The notes: generated by a model from the letters alone, not told the origin. A DNA stretch of 64,000 bases from Rhizobium redzepovicii (GCF_019793435.1 NZ_JAILYH010000023.1:33285-97284); one strand, 5' to 3'; counted from the first letter of the stretch, positions 51,442-61,061 are shown. A program made the numbers and translations.

Positions 51442-52455
51442 TCAACTCGCAATGCCGTCGGTGCGTGTCGGGTCCGAGCGCAATGTATCGATTTCATAGA
51501 TCGTCCGCATGACGGTCAGGCGCGCGGTGAAGGTCGTCAGAAGGGCAATGACGATCATCGTTGCGAAGATGCCGGCATAACCGAGCACGCCGACGGAGAA
51601 GGTGCCGAACAGTGCCGTCGCCTGATCGGTTTCCGGGGTGGCCAGCGTGCGGCTCTGCCAAAAGCCGGCGGTGGCGAAGAAGAGAGCGGCAAGGGCGCTG
51701 CCGATCGCCGAGCCCTTGAGGCTGATCTTCAGGAAATGCTTCTGAAATTCGGTGGCGACGAAGGAGCTTTCGGCGCCGACGAAGTGCAGAACTTCGACGA
51801 TGTGGCGGTTGCCCGACAGCGCGCCGCGCGTGGCGAAGACGACGGTCAGCACCATCGCCGAGAAGACCAGGAGCAGGATGCCGGTGCCGATCATCACGGT
51901 CGTATGGGCCATGGACACCAGCCGGTCGACCCAGGTGCGGTGATCGTCGAGGGTGGCCTGCGGAATACTGTCTTTCAGCAGCGCCCGCATGGAATCGAAA
52001 TCCGGCGGATTGCTCTCGTCGATGGTGATGATGACGAGGCGGGGAACGGGCAGGTCCTTGAGATCGAGACCGGGGCCGAGCCAGGGTTCGAGCAGGCGGG
52101 CGGTGGCCGCCTCGTCGACGATCTGGCCGCTCTTGGTGCCGACGAAGGTCAGCGCCAGGTCACGCGCCTGAGTCAGCGCCTTTTCCATGTCGAGATTGTC
52201 GTCCGGCTTGATCTGGATGGTGATCTCGCGGGAGATCTGGCTCTCCCAGCTCGCCGCCGTCGAGCGGACCATGCTGACGCCGCCGAGCGTCAGGCAGGCG
52301 AGAAAGGCCATGATCGATATCACCACCATCAAGGCGCTGCCCTGGATGTTGGACGGCGGCAGGATCGGCGCCGTCGGGCGCACGCGCATTTCCGGCCGCT
52401 TCTGCTCAGTCTTGGCCGGCGCCTTGTCCGGGTTTCTGGATGGAGGCTCAGTCAT
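51442..52455 (-). CDS. ftsX: Cell division ABC transporter permease FtsX
   Basis: 337 aa. A proline-rich cytoplasmic N-terminus of about 45 residues, then four membrane segments and a periplasmic loop between the first and second. FtsEX controls peptidoglycan hydrolases at the septum. Its ATG overlaps the ftsE stop by 8 bases, so the two are translationally coupled. Confidence 0.9.
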   Translation of the reverse strand: MTEPPSRNPDKAPAKTEQKRPEMRVRPTAPILPPSNIQGSALMVVISIMAFLACLTLGGVSMVRSTAASWESQISREITIQIKPDDNLDMEKALTQARDLALTFVGTKSGQIVDEAATARLLEPWLGPGLDLKDLPVPRLVIITIDESNPPDFDSMRALLKDSIPQATLDDHRTWVDRLVSMAHTTVMIGTGILLLVFSAMVLTVVFATRGALSGNRHIVEVLHFVGAESSFVATEFQKHFLKISLKGSAIGSALAALFFATAGFWQSRTLATPETDQATALFGTFSVGVLGYAGIFATMIVIALLTTFTARLTVMRTIYEIDTLRSDPTRTDGIAS

Positions 52456-53107
52456 AGATATCGAGATGCCCCCCCGAGAGGATCATACGGCGGGCTTCCA
52501 CCTGTTCCATCAGCGCCAGGTCATGCGTGGCGATCACAACGGCTGTGCCGAGGCGGTTCAGCTCAAGGAAAAGATTGAGCAGGCGCTTGGCCATCGGCGG
52601 GTCGACATTGCCTGTGGGTTCGTCGGCAAGCAGCACTTCCGGCCGGTCCATCAGCGCCCGGGCGATTGCGGCGCGCTGTTTCTCGCCGCCGGAGAGCACC
52701 GGCGGCAGCACGTTGATGCGTTCGCCGAGGCCCACCCATTTCAACAGTTCCAGGACGTCGGTCTTGTAGGAACTCTCATCCTTGCCGCGCACCCGTAAGG
52801 GCAAAGCCACATTCTCATAGGTGGTGAGATGATCGAGCAGACGGAAATCCTGGAAGACGATGCCGACGCGGCGGCGCAGCAGTGGCAGTTCGGGGCGGGG
52901 GATTTCGGAAATGTCGCGCCCGAACATGCGGATCAGGCCGCGCGTCGGCTGCAGCGACATGAAGAGCAGCCGCAGCAGCGACGTCTTGCCGGCGCCCGAT
53001 GGGCCCGTCAGGAACTGAAAGGATTTCTTCGGAATGTCGAAGGTCAGGTCCCGGAGGATTTCCGGGCCCATGCCATAGCGCAAACCGACATTCTCGAAGT
53101 GGATCAA
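52448..53107 (-). CDS. ftsE: Cell division ATP-binding protein FtsE
   Basis: 219 aa if started at the TTG at 53107, which gives the family start (L/M)IHFENVGLRYG and the expected length. An ATG at 53227 would add a 40-residue tail without homology, running into the CtrA-like boxes. Walker A GPSGAGKTSL, signature LSGGEKQRAAIARAL and Walker B VLLADEPTGNVD are all present. Partner of FtsX. The rare TTG start may limit synthesis. Confidence 0.88.
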   Translation of the reverse strand: MIHFENVGLRYGMGPEILRDLTFDIPKKSFQFLTGPSGAGKTSLLRLLFMSLQPTRGLIRMFGRDISEIPRPELPLLRRRVGIVFQDFRLLDHLTTYENVALPLRVRGKDESSYKTDVLELLKWVGLGERINVLPPVLSGGEKQRAAIARALMDRPEVLLADEPTGNVDPPMAKRLLNLFLELNRLGTAVVIATHDLALMEQVEARRMILSGGHLDIYD

Positions 53108-53147
53108 CGGGCAGCTCAGTCTGTTGTGGGTTTCACCGCGTGACTTG

Positions 53148-53227
53148 TTAACCAACACCGTTAACAGCCGGTAAATTTTGCCGGAAAGACGCCCGTTTGA
53201 TGGCGATCTTTGCGAAGCATTAACCAT
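53148..53227. promoter_or_regulatory. CtrA-type boxes between ftsE and the divergent gene
   Basis: TTAACCAT at 53220-53227 matches the half-site bound by the cell-cycle regulator CtrA. TTAACC (53148-53153) and TTAAC (53161-53165) add a second, looser pair with 9-base spacing. The boxes lie between ftsE (start 53107, minus) and the 216-aa gene (start 53314, plus), so either or both could be under CtrA. Confidence 0.45.
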
Positions 53228-53313
53228 TAAAATTTACGACTGAGCAGGATTCGTTTCAATGCCAAGATTGTCCCCGGCAGCGAAACCATGTGGACATCTG
53301 CGAGGCAGCCACC

Positions 53314-53964
53314 ATGGAAGCATCCTCCTTCAGCCGCCGGGCGCCAGGCCAGGCCTATGATTTCCTGCCGCCGGAACCTGCAGCCCGAAAGTACCGGGCC
53401 GCGCGTCCCGCCGATATTTCCGACGCGGAATTCGTCACGCTCGGCAAAGTCCGCCCGAAGGAATTCACTGCGAGGACCTATAACGACAACCGCCGGCGCG
53501 CGGCGCAAGCACAGGCAGCACAGCCGCCGCAGACACCGGCGATGGCAACTGTTCTGCGCGACGTGGAAGTTTTCCTGCAGCGGGCGTCGATTCGGAGCTT
53601 CGCAGGCTTGGTGCTGGCGCTCGCCGTACTCGTCTTCGGGCTTGCGGGCGGCTTCTCCGGCTTTTCCGCCGAGCCGGCCTATTCCGGAGCGCCGCTACAC
53701 TTCACCCATGTGACGGTGGCGCCGCGTGACGCGAACGGCATGCGGGTGCTCGTGATCAACGGCATCATCGAAAACGACAGCGGCACGACGCAGACGGTGC
53801 ATCCGATCCGCGCCGATCTTGTGACCGACGAGCGACTGACCGCAAGCATTGTCATCAATCCGCCCTCCGATGTCATCTATGGCGGCCAGAGCCGGGGCTT
53901 CTCGGCACGCGTCCAGCATGCCGGTGGAAAACTGCCGGAAGTCAGGCTGTCGTTCCTGCCGTAG
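53314..53964 (+). CDS. Membrane protein of unknown function, divergent from ftsE
   Basis: 216 aa from ATG 53314 (GAGG 8 bases upstream; a GTG at 53290 is possible). Residues 1-95 are polar and low in order. One membrane segment lies at about 103-125 (FAGLVLALAVLVFGLAGGF). Residues about 135-216 form a periplasmic beta-domain, with VLVINGIIENDSG and VIYGGQSRGFSARV, much like the C-terminus of DUF3426 proteins. The zinc-ribbon start of that family is absent. Its place beside ftsEX suggests a division or envelope role. Confidence 0.72.
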   Translation: MEASSFSRRAPGQAYDFLPPEPAARKYRAARPADISDAEFVTLGKVRPKEFTARTYNDNRRRAAQAQAAQPPQTPAMATVLRDVEVFLQRASIRSFAGLVLALAVLVFGLAGGFSGFSAEPAYSGAPLHFTHVTVAPRDANGMRVLVINGIIENDSGTTQTVHPIRADLVTDERLTASIVINPPSDVIYGGQSRGFSARVQHAGGKLPEVRLSFLP

Positions 53965-54098
53965 AGAGCGACTTGACACGGAATGGCTGGCTTTCCCCCG
54001 CAAGTCACGCCAATACCGTTAATTTCATGGCTGACGAGGCTGTTTCAAGCTCGCATATGTGCTAACGGCTTACCCTTCTTTTCATGGAGCAAGCCCTT

Positions 54099-54641
54099 AT
54101 GCCTGTCGTGCGCGGAAAAAATATCGAGCCGCTCTTCACTGCCGAGCAGATCGCCGAGCGCAATCATTCGATGGCGCGGGAGATCGCCAACGGGCCGACC
54201 AAGGACCTGCTCGTCATCGCCGTGCTCAAGGGTTCGTTCATCTTCGCCGCCGACCTGATCCGCGCCCTGCATGATAGCGGGCTTGCCCCGGAGGTCGAGT
54301 TCATCACCCTGTCGAGCTATGGCATTGGCACGGTCTCGCAGGGCGTGCGCATCGTCAAGGATATCGACAGCGACGTCCATGGCCGCGACGTCCTGCTGAT
54401 CGACGATATCCTCGAATCCGGCCGCACCCTACTTTTTGCCAAGGAACTGCTGTTCGAGCGCGGTGCGCGCAACGTCACCATTGCCGTGCTGCTCGACAAG
54501 CGTGTCAAGCGCAAGGAAAAGCTGGAGGCCGATTATGTCGGCTTCGAATGCCCCGACTATTTCGTCGTCGGCTACGGCATGGATGTGGCTTACGCCTTTC
54601 GCGAACTGCCCTTCGTCGGCGTGGTCACCGGCGACGCCTGA
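54099..54641 (+). CDS. hpt: Hypoxanthine phosphoribosyltransferase
   Basis: 180 aa from ATG 54099 (GGAG 9 bases upstream; an ATG at 54084 precedes it). The PRPP-binding motif is VLLIDDILESGRTL. It salvages hypoxanthine and guanine to IMP and GMP. The gene stands 134 bases after the DUF3426-like gene and 116 before cpdR, with no sign of coupling to either. Confidence 0.92.
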   Translation: MPVVRGKNIEPLFTAEQIAERNHSMAREIANGPTKDLLVIAVLKGSFIFAADLIRALHDSGLAPEVEFITLSSYGIGTVSQGVRIVKDIDSDVHGRDVLLIDDILESGRTLLFAKELLFERGARNVTIAVLLDKRVKRKEKLEADYVGFECPDYFVVGYGMDVAYAFRELPFVGVVTGDA

Positions 54642-54664
54642 GCTGGCGCTGTCGAGACGGGTTG

Positions 54665-54672
54665 TTAACCAT
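54665..54672 (+). promoter_or_regulatory. CtrA-type box upstream of cpdR
   Basis: TTAACCAT about 86 bases before the cpdR ATG. CpdR takes part in the control of CtrA degradation, so a CtrA site here would close a feedback loop. A single 8-base match is weak by itself. Confidence 0.4.
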
Positions 54673-54757
54673 TCCGTCCATCGCTTCGACATCTTTACCG
54701 ATCGAAAAGGAAAGTCTGGTGATTTCCGTCGTGGGCTGAAGACGGAGCAATGCACAT

Positions 54758-55117
54758 ATGGCAAGAATTCTGATTACGGAAGACGAGGACTCCCTGCGGT
54801 CTTTCGTAGCCCGGGCGCTCAGGCTCGACGGTCACGAGACCGATGAAGCGGCTGATGGCGCCGAGGGACTGGAGAAGCTGAGGGACGGGGCCTACGATCT
54901 GCTGCTTTCAGATATCCGCATGCCCGTAATGGACGGCATCGAACTCGCCCACCAGGCAAAAGACGCCTTTCCCGGCCTGAAGATCCTGTTGATGACCGGC
55001 TATGCCGAGCAGCGCGAACGGGCCGACGATCTTGCCGAAAAGATCATCGACGTCGTCGCGAAACCTTTCGCGCTTCCCGATATTCGCAAAGCAGTCGCCC
55101 GGGCGCTCGTCGCCTGA
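54758..55117 (+). CDS. cpdR: Response regulator CpdR, ClpXP adaptor for cell-cycle proteolysis
   Basis: 119 aa, a stand-alone receiver domain without an output domain. D52 in LLLSDIRMPVMDG is the phosphorylation site; E8-D9-E10 form the acidic pocket, T80 and K103 complete the active site. The sequence is close to rhizobial CpdR. Unphosphorylated CpdR directs ClpXP to substrates and places it at the pole; phosphorylation comes from the CckA-ChpT pathway. Confidence 0.92.
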   Translation: MARILITEDEDSLRSFVARALRLDGHETDEAADGAEGLEKLRDGAYDLLLSDIRMPVMDGIELAHQAKDAFPGLKILLMTGYAEQRERADDLAEKIIDVVAKPFALPDIRKAVARALVA

Positions 55118-55191
55118 GAAGCATACCGCCGAAACGCCTGAATGGGTTTCGGGCGGCGTCATGCATATTTTTTACGTGACACAGGTTTAAC

Positions 55192-55219
55192 ACGCCGCCG
55201 ATCGATTATACGGCGGCGT
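55192..55219. terminator. Hairpin between the convergent cpdR and TIGR02302 genes
   Basis: Perfect 9-bp arms ACGCCGCCG/CGGCGGCGT with a 10-nt loop, 5 bases past the TIGR02302 stop. No long T-run follows on either strand. A second, looser hairpin at 55126-55156 (arms with GAAAC/GTTTC) is followed at 55168 by TTTTTT and may serve cpdR. Confidence 0.5.
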
Positions 55220-55224
55220 AAGGC

Positions 55225-57888
55225 CTACTGAATATCCAGCAACCGTTCGAGATACCGCCGTTCCATTTCCTGCGGCGGATTATTGCCGAGCTTTTCGCGG
55301 ATCGCGTCGAGGATTTCCCGGGCGCGCTGAACGTCGATCTCGTCGGGCACCTTCACGTCGTCGCCGAAATCCGGCCCCTGGACGCGACGCGGACGGCCGA
55401 GCGGATCACGGCCGTTCTGATCCCCCTGACCGACCTGACCGTTCGGACCTTGGCCCTGCTGGCCCTGCTGGGCCTGCATCATCTGGTTCATCATGTCGCG
55501 GGCGCCCTGGCGAAGCGCTTCGAGCGCGCGGCCCTGGCCCTCGATGGCCGGCTGGCCGCGGCCCTGGCCAAGCTCACGGCCTGCACCCTCCATCTCGCGT
55601 TGCGCCTGGCCGAAACCGGGGCCGGGCTTCATGCCCAACTCGCCGAGGCTCTTCTGCAATTCGCCGAGCTGCTTGCCGAGCGCATCCTGCTGGGCGCGCA
55701 GCTGTTTCAGCGCCTCACGCAACTGCTCGGCGGTCATCTGGTCGGAGGGCTGCTGGCCGTCCTTGCCTTGCTGGCCCTGTTGCTGATCCTGCGGCTCGCC
55801 GTTCTCGCCAGGGTTCATCTCATCGAGCAGCGGATCGTTTTCGCCCATGTCGGGTTCGCCGCGCTGCATGCGGTCCCGGAGCTGCTGATCGAGACGGAAG
55901 GTCTGTTCCATCAGCTTCTGCTGGTCGCGCAGGATCTCGCCGAGCTTGTCGATCTGCTTGCGGGCTTCGCTGTTTTCCTGGCTCTGCTGGCCGCGCTGCG
56001 GCCTGCCGGCCTGCAGATTGTTCATCATGCGCTGCAATTCCGACAGCATCTGCTGGGCTGCGTCGCGATTGCCAGAGCGGGCGAGATTTTCGATCTGGTC
56101 CATCATCCGTTCCAGATCCTGCTGGCGCAGGATGTTCTGGGCGTTCTGGTTCGGCTGCATCGGCGCGTTCTGCATGCGTTGGGCAAGCTCGGTCATGTAG
56201 TCCTGCATTGCCTTGCGCAGCTCATCCATCAGCTTCTTGATTTCCTCGTCCGGCGCGTTGCGGTCCAATGCGTCGGCAAGTTTCTGTTGGGCCTCGCGCA
56301 GCTTGCGCTCGGCAAGCGAAAGATCGCCGTCCTCCATGCCGAGAGCGATCTCCCAGAGATACTGAGCCGTATCCTTCAGCGCCTCCTCGCCCCTTGCAAG
56401 CTTCATGCGCGTCAAGGCGGATTCCAGCAGCAGATAATTGGTGAGCTTGGGGATGGTCTCCTCGGGACGGATGGTCAGCGCCTCGTTCAGCGCGATTGCC
56501 TGCGGCATCTTGCGGGTGTCGAGCGCGAAAACCTGCCGCTCCTCGGCGACGGCCGCAGCAAGCGGCTCGTTGAAGGGCCGCGACGGCAGGACCATCTCAT
56601 GCGGCGGGCTGCGGCCGGTCTGACCGGCGCCATCCTTGGCGACGAGCGTCACGCGCACGCGCTTGCCGGCGAGCGGATGTTCGGTCAGGTTGCGGCTGGT
56701 CACGCCCTTGGCGTCGCGGGCGTTGCGGCGGGGAATATCCAGCCGGTATTCCGGCAAAGGATAGAGCGGCGTCGCAGTCGGATCGGTGTCGACCGGGACG
56801 ATCTCCGCATGCGCTTCCTGAACGCCGTAATCGTCCTTGACGGTAAAGCCGATTTCAAGCGCGCCGTTGACGCTGGGCTTCGGCAGCCCGTCGAAGGCGA
56901 TCTCCGGCGCCTTGTCGGGGAGGACATCGAAGCTCCAGCGGCGGCCGTTGACTTCGAGGGCGCCATTTTCTTCCAGCTTCATCACATGCGTCTGAGCGAC
57001 CAGTGCCTGGCTGGTGGGCGCTTCACCGGCCGGCGTCGTCTTCGGCGGTTCGCTGCCTGCCGCCGCCTGCCGCGGCTTGGTATCCGCCTGCACGGCGATA
57101 TCCTGCGCCTGGCCGTTCGCCTTGCGGAACACGACCTTTTCGGTGGTCTTTCCGCCGCTGACACGAACGGTGAGGCCTGAGAACTGCGGAATGCCAATCG
57201 GCGCCTGCTCGCTGCCGTCAGCGGTCAAGTAGACCGGGGCGCGGCCGGTATAGGAGGGCGGGGTCACCCAGGCGTCGATGCGCACCGCCGGATCGACGAC
57301 CACCTGTTCGGGCGCGGCCTGAAACGCGTCGCCGAGCGAGCCGCCGTTGATCGACAGCGAATAGGCGAAAGCGGTGACCAGCAGCAGCGCAGGCACGGCG
57401 CGCAGGGCAAAACGGTCATGCGCGGCGATATCCGGCCGCGGCAGTCCAGCATCGAGGGCTGCGATCTTTTCGGCCATGCGGGTCTGGTGCTCGCGCCAGA
57501 GCGCGCGGGCGAAGGGCGTATCGAAGGCCGGCTCGTCTTCCTGGACGGTCACCGGCTGGTGCGGCAGGCCGTTGCGCTCTTCCAGCATGCGGTCGGCTTC
57601 GGCGACCCCCGGCCAGCGCAGATTGCGCAAGGGCAGCAGTGAGACGAGAAAAGCAGCGGCAAAGGCGATCAGCAGCAGGATGCGCAGCCAGTCCGGCACA
57701 CTGCGGAAGAGGCCGAACCAAGAGGCTGCGAGGTAAAAGGCGATGACTGCCAGGACCGACATCAAGGGCGGAAGCAACTGCTCGAAAAACAGCACCACGC
57801 GCGCCAGCAGGCGTTTTGTCGTCACCAGCCGGGCAAGCGAGGGGCGGAGCGCAAACGCACCTTTCCTCTGCCTTGAGGGGCTTGTCAT
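55225..57888 (-). CDS. TIGR02302 family membrane protein (DUF4175)
   Basis: 887 aa from ATG 57888 (GGAG 9 bases upstream). Two to three membrane segments lie at about residues 30-90, and another near 165. A large extracytoplasmic middle part with Ig-like strands follows. The C-terminal third, about residues 560-830, is full of Gln, Met and Gly (repeats of MQ, QQGQQG) and likely coiled or flexible. The family is found only in alphaproteobacteria and has no known function; an envelope role is likely. It lies upstream of nothing obvious on its strand. Confidence 0.85.
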   Translation of the reverse strand: MTSPSRQRKGAFALRPSLARLVTTKRLLARVVLFFEQLLPPLMSVLAVIAFYLAASWFGLFRSVPDWLRILLLIAFAAAFLVSLLPLRNLRWPGVAEADRMLEERNGLPHQPVTVQEDEPAFDTPFARALWREHQTRMAEKIAALDAGLPRPDIAAHDRFALRAVPALLLVTAFAYSLSINGGSLGDAFQAAPEQVVVDPAVRIDAWVTPPSYTGRAPVYLTADGSEQAPIGIPQFSGLTVRVSGGKTTEKVVFRKANGQAQDIAVQADTKPRQAAAGSEPPKTTPAGEAPTSQALVAQTHVMKLEENGALEVNGRRWSFDVLPDKAPEIAFDGLPKPSVNGALEIGFTVKDDYGVQEAHAEIVPVDTDPTATPLYPLPEYRLDIPRRNARDAKGVTSRNLTEHPLAGKRVRVTLVAKDGAGQTGRSPPHEMVLPSRPFNEPLAAAVAEERQVFALDTRKMPQAIALNEALTIRPEETIPKLTNYLLLESALTRMKLARGEEALKDTAQYLWEIALGMEDGDLSLAERKLREAQQKLADALDRNAPDEEIKKLMDELRKAMQDYMTELAQRMQNAPMQPNQNAQNILRQQDLERMMDQIENLARSGNRDAAQQMLSELQRMMNNLQAGRPQRGQQSQENSEARKQIDKLGEILRDQQKLMEQTFRLDQQLRDRMQRGEPDMGENDPLLDEMNPGENGEPQDQQQGQQGKDGQQPSDQMTAEQLREALKQLRAQQDALGKQLGELQKSLGELGMKPGPGFGQAQREMEGAGRELGQGRGQPAIEGQGRALEALRQGARDMMNQMMQAQQGQQGQGPNGQVGQGDQNGRDPLGRPRRVQGPDFGDDVKVPDEIDVQRAREILDAIREKLGNNPPQEMERRYLERLLDIQ

Positions 57889-58054
57889 CGGTCCGGTCTC
57901 CGCGATCTGGCGTTCTGGAACAGAGGGCGCTTCCGGCGATTGCAGGGCAATACGCTCATGACTGACAAGGATAACACTCTTTGTGGCGAAGGCGAGGGCG
58001 AGCGGCCGGCAATACCGGCTTTTCACGTTTATTCGCCAAAAAGTGATGGCTGCT

Positions 58055-59323
58055 TCAGTCGAGCCAGGCAGGAACGGAGTCGAGGCCGATCAGTTCGGCA
58101 TAGGTTCTGCGCGGGCGAATCGTATGGAAATCGCTGCCTTTGACCAGAACCTCGGGCACCAGCAGCCGGCTGTTATAGGTGCCGGCCTGCACCGCGCCAT
58201 AGGCGCCGGCCGTGCTGACGGCGATCAGGTCGCCGGGCTTCGGCGTCGCCATCTCGCGGTCGAGTGCCAGGTAATCGCCGGTCTCGCAGACGGGGCCGAC
58301 CACGTCGGCGCGGATGCGCGGGGCGTTCGCCGCCGAAATCGTCACCGGGCGGATCTCATGATAGGCCTCGTAGAGGGTCGGGCGGATCAGATCGTTCATC
58401 GCGCCGTCGACGATGACGAAGGTCTTCTCGCCGCCATCCTTCACATAGAGGACTTCGGTCACCAGGATGCCGGCATTGCCGACGATCAGGCGGCCGGGCT
58501 CGGTGATGATCTTGCAGTTGAGGCCGCGCAGCTGGTTCTTGACGATCGCCGCATAAGCGTCCGGCAGCGGCGGCGGATTGTTGTCGTCCTTATAGGGAAT
58601 TCCGAGGCCGCCGCCGATATCGACATGGTCGATCGTGTGGCCGTCGGCGCGCAGCGTCGCGACAAGGTCGTGCAGCAGCTTGAAGGCGTCGTCGAAGGGC
58701 TGCAGCTCGGTGATCTGGCTGCCGATATGCATGTCGATGCCGGTGACCTCGATGCCCGGCAGCTTGGCGGCATGGGCATAGATGGCGCGGGCACGCTCCC
58801 AGGAGATGCCGAACTTGTTTTCCTTCTTGCCGGTCGAGATCTTCGAATGTGTTTTTGCATCGACATCGGGATTGATGCGGAAGGAGACCGGCGCTTTCTT
58901 GCCCGCGCTGACGGCACGCTGGTTGAGGATTTCGAGCTCAGGCTCGGATTCGACATTGAAGCAGTAGATGCCTGCCTCGAGAGCGAAATCCATTTCCTGC
59001 GGCGTCTTGCCGACACCTGAAAACATGATGCGGCTGGCCGAGATGCCGGCGGCGAGCGCGCGGCGCAGCTCGCCTTCGGAGACGACGTCGATGCCGGCGC
59101 CGAGGCGGCCAAGTGTCTTCAGCACGGCCTGGTTCGAATTCGCCTTCATCGCGTAACAGACCATGGAGTCCATATCGGCGAAGGCCTCGGAGAAGACCCG
59201 GTAATGGCGCTCCAGCGTCGCGGTGGAATAGACGTAGAAGGGCGTGCCGACCGCCTTGGCGATCTCGGGAACGGGGACGTTTTCGGCATGCAGGACGCCG
59301 TCGCGGTACTCGAAATGGTTCAC
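58055..59323 (-). CDS. lysA: Diaminopimelate decarboxylase
   Basis: 422 aa with a GTG start. The PLP lysine lies in CYAMKANSN, the glycine-rich phosphate loop in DIGGGLGIPY, and the substrate/cofactor motif GPVCETGDYLA is present. It makes L-lysine from meso-diaminopimelate. The lptM-like lipoprotein gene is 11 bases upstream, a standard pairing. Confidence 0.95.
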   Translation of the reverse strand: MNHFEYRDGVLHAENVPVPEIAKAVGTPFYVYSTATLERHYRVFSEAFADMDSMVCYAMKANSNQAVLKTLGRLGAGIDVVSEGELRRALAAGISASRIMFSGVGKTPQEMDFALEAGIYCFNVESEPELEILNQRAVSAGKKAPVSFRINPDVDAKTHSKISTGKKENKFGISWERARAIYAHAAKLPGIEVTGIDMHIGSQITELQPFDDAFKLLHDLVATLRADGHTIDHVDIGGGLGIPYKDDNNPPPLPDAYAAIVKNQLRGLNCKIITEPGRLIVGNAGILVTEVLYVKDGGEKTFVIVDGAMNDLIRPTLYEAYHEIRPVTISAANAPRIRADVVGPVCETGDYLALDREMATPKPGDLIAVSTAGAYGAVQAGTYNSRLLVPEVLVKGSDFHTIRPRRTYAELIGLDSVPAWLD

Positions 59324-59334
59324 GGGCTTATGCC

Positions 59335-59529
59335 TTAAAGAAGGGGATCGAGAAGGAAGGGCTTATCGACGGTTCCCGGCTGTTTTGTCGGCTTGGAAAC
59401 GTCACCTTCCTTGGTTGCCGCAGCACTCGGCGGATCGAGATCGCCCTTGCGCCCGCATCCGGCAACGGCAAGGCCGATGACGGCGAGAACCGCCGTCAGG
59501 CGGATGAGATGCGGCAAGCTCTTCTGCAT
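59335..59529 (-). CDS. lptM: LptM-like lipoprotein (LPS translocon maturation chaperone)
   Basis: 64 aa from ATG 59529; the ATGs further upstream do not fit a signal peptide. The lipobox is AVAGC with CGRKGDLDPP after it, the signature of the LptM/YifL family. In Escherichia coli LptM helps LptD fold and oxidise. Followed 11 bases later by lysA, as usual. Confidence 0.88.
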   Translation of the reverse strand: MQKSLPHLIRLTAVLAVIGLAVAGCGRKGDLDPPSAAATKEGDVSKPTKQPGTVDKPFLLDPLL

Positions 59530-59660
59530 GGATATCCTCTTCGGCGGCATTCTGATGGACATTGTCATAGCGAAGTTTATCCGCCTTGTGCACCCTGATT
59601 GTTGGACGGTCTTTCCGCCTGTGCGCCAAGGCCGCGGCGGCTTGCGCCGCGTGATATTCC

Positions 59661-61061
59661 TCAGTTGCGGGCGCGCCAGAAAGCGATCTGCTTGCGCACC
59701 TCAGAGGGTGCGGTACCGCCGAAGCTCTTGCGGCTGGCGACCGAGGCTTCGACAGTCAGCACGTCGTAGACCTTGTCGGTGATCGCGGAATGGATCGCCT
59801 GCAGGTCGGCGAGCGGCAGTTCGGCAAGATCGCAGCCCTTGCTTTCGGCAAGCGCCACGGCCCGGCCGGTGACGTGATGGGCATCGCGGAAGGGTAGGCC
59901 CGCTTCGCGCACCAGCCAGTCGGCAAGGTCGGTTGCCGTCGAGAAGCCTGAGCCGGCCGCAGCCTTCATGCGCGCGGTGTTGACGGTCATGTCGCGCACC
60001 ATACCGGTCATGGCGGCGATCGCCAGTTCCAAGCTCTCGGCCGCGTCGAAGACCTGTTCCTTGTCTTCCTGCATGTCCTTGGAATAGGCGAGCGGCAGGC
60101 CCTTCATGATCGTCAGCAGCGCCACCAGCGAACCGTTGATGCGGCCGGTCTTGGCGCGCACCAGCTCAGCCGCATCCGGGTTCTTCTTCTGCGGCATGAT
60201 CGAGGAGCCAGTCGAGAAGGCATCGGAGAGGCGCACGAAACCGAATTGCGGGGTCGACCAGATGACGATCTCTTCGGCGAGACGCGACAGGTGCATGCCG
60301 GATATCGCGGCGATCGACAGGAACTCGATGGCGAAGTCGCGGTCGGAGACCGTATCGATGGAGTTGCGGGTCGGCTCGCGGAAGCCCAGCGCCTTGGCAG
60401 TCATATGGCGGTCGATCGGATAACCGGTGCCTGCAAGGGCCGCCGCGCCGATCGGGCTTTCGTCCAGATGCTCGATGGCGTGGCGCACGCGTGAGCGGTC
60501 GCGGCCGAACATTTCGACGTAGGCCATGCAGTGATGGCCGAAGGTCACGGGCTGGGCGGCCTGCAGATGGGTGAAGCCCGGCATGACGCTTTCGGCATGC
60601 TCTTCGGCGCGGTCGAGAAAGGCGGCGATCAGGCCGGTCAGCATCTTCTCGGTCTTCTCGAGTTCTTCCTTCACCCAGAGGCGGAAGTCGAGCGCGACCT
60701 GGTCGTTGCGCGAGCGGGCGGTATGCAGCCGGCCGGCTGGCGGTCCGATCAGCGTCGCCAGACGCGCTTCGATATTCATATGGATGTCTTCGAGCCGGCG
60801 CGAAAATTCGAAATTGCCGCTCTCGATTTCTGACAGGATCGTGTTTAGCCCGTGAACGATCTTGTCCTTATCCTCGGCCGATATGATCCCCTGATGGGCG
60901 AGCATGGTCGCGTGGGCGATCGAACCGCGGATGTCCTGCGCGAAAAGCTTCTTGTCGAAACCGATCGAGGCATTTATCTCCTCCATGATCGCGTCCGGGC
61001 CGGAGGCGAAACGCCCGCCCCACATCTGGTTTGAAGATTTGGTATCCGTGGTGTCGGCCAT
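59661..61061 (-). CDS. argH: Argininosuccinate lyase
   Basis: 466 aa from ATG 61061. The fumarase-superfamily signature is GSSIMPQKKNPD, with catalytic Ser, and MWGGRFASGPD opens the protein. Last step of arginine synthesis: argininosuccinate to arginine and fumarate. Divergent from the tlpA-like gene, with 38 bases between starts, so the promoters overlap. It ends about 130 bases before lptM, which follows on the same strand. Confidence 0.95.
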   Translation of the reverse strand: MADTTDTKSSNQMWGGRFASGPDAIMEEINASIGFDKKLFAQDIRGSIAHATMLAHQGIISAEDKDKIVHGLNTILSEIESGNFEFSRRLEDIHMNIEARLATLIGPPAGRLHTARSRNDQVALDFRLWVKEELEKTEKMLTGLIAAFLDRAEEHAESVMPGFTHLQAAQPVTFGHHCMAYVEMFGRDRSRVRHAIEHLDESPIGAAALAGTGYPIDRHMTAKALGFREPTRNSIDTVSDRDFAIEFLSIAAISGMHLSRLAEEIVIWSTPQFGFVRLSDAFSTGSSIMPQKKNPDAAELVRAKTGRINGSLVALLTIMKGLPLAYSKDMQEDKEQVFDAAESLELAIAAMTGMVRDMTVNTARMKAAAGSGFSTATDLADWLVREAGLPFRDAHHVTGRAVALAESKGCDLAELPLADLQAIHSAITDKVYDVLTVEASVASRKSFGGTAPSEVRKQIAFWRARN

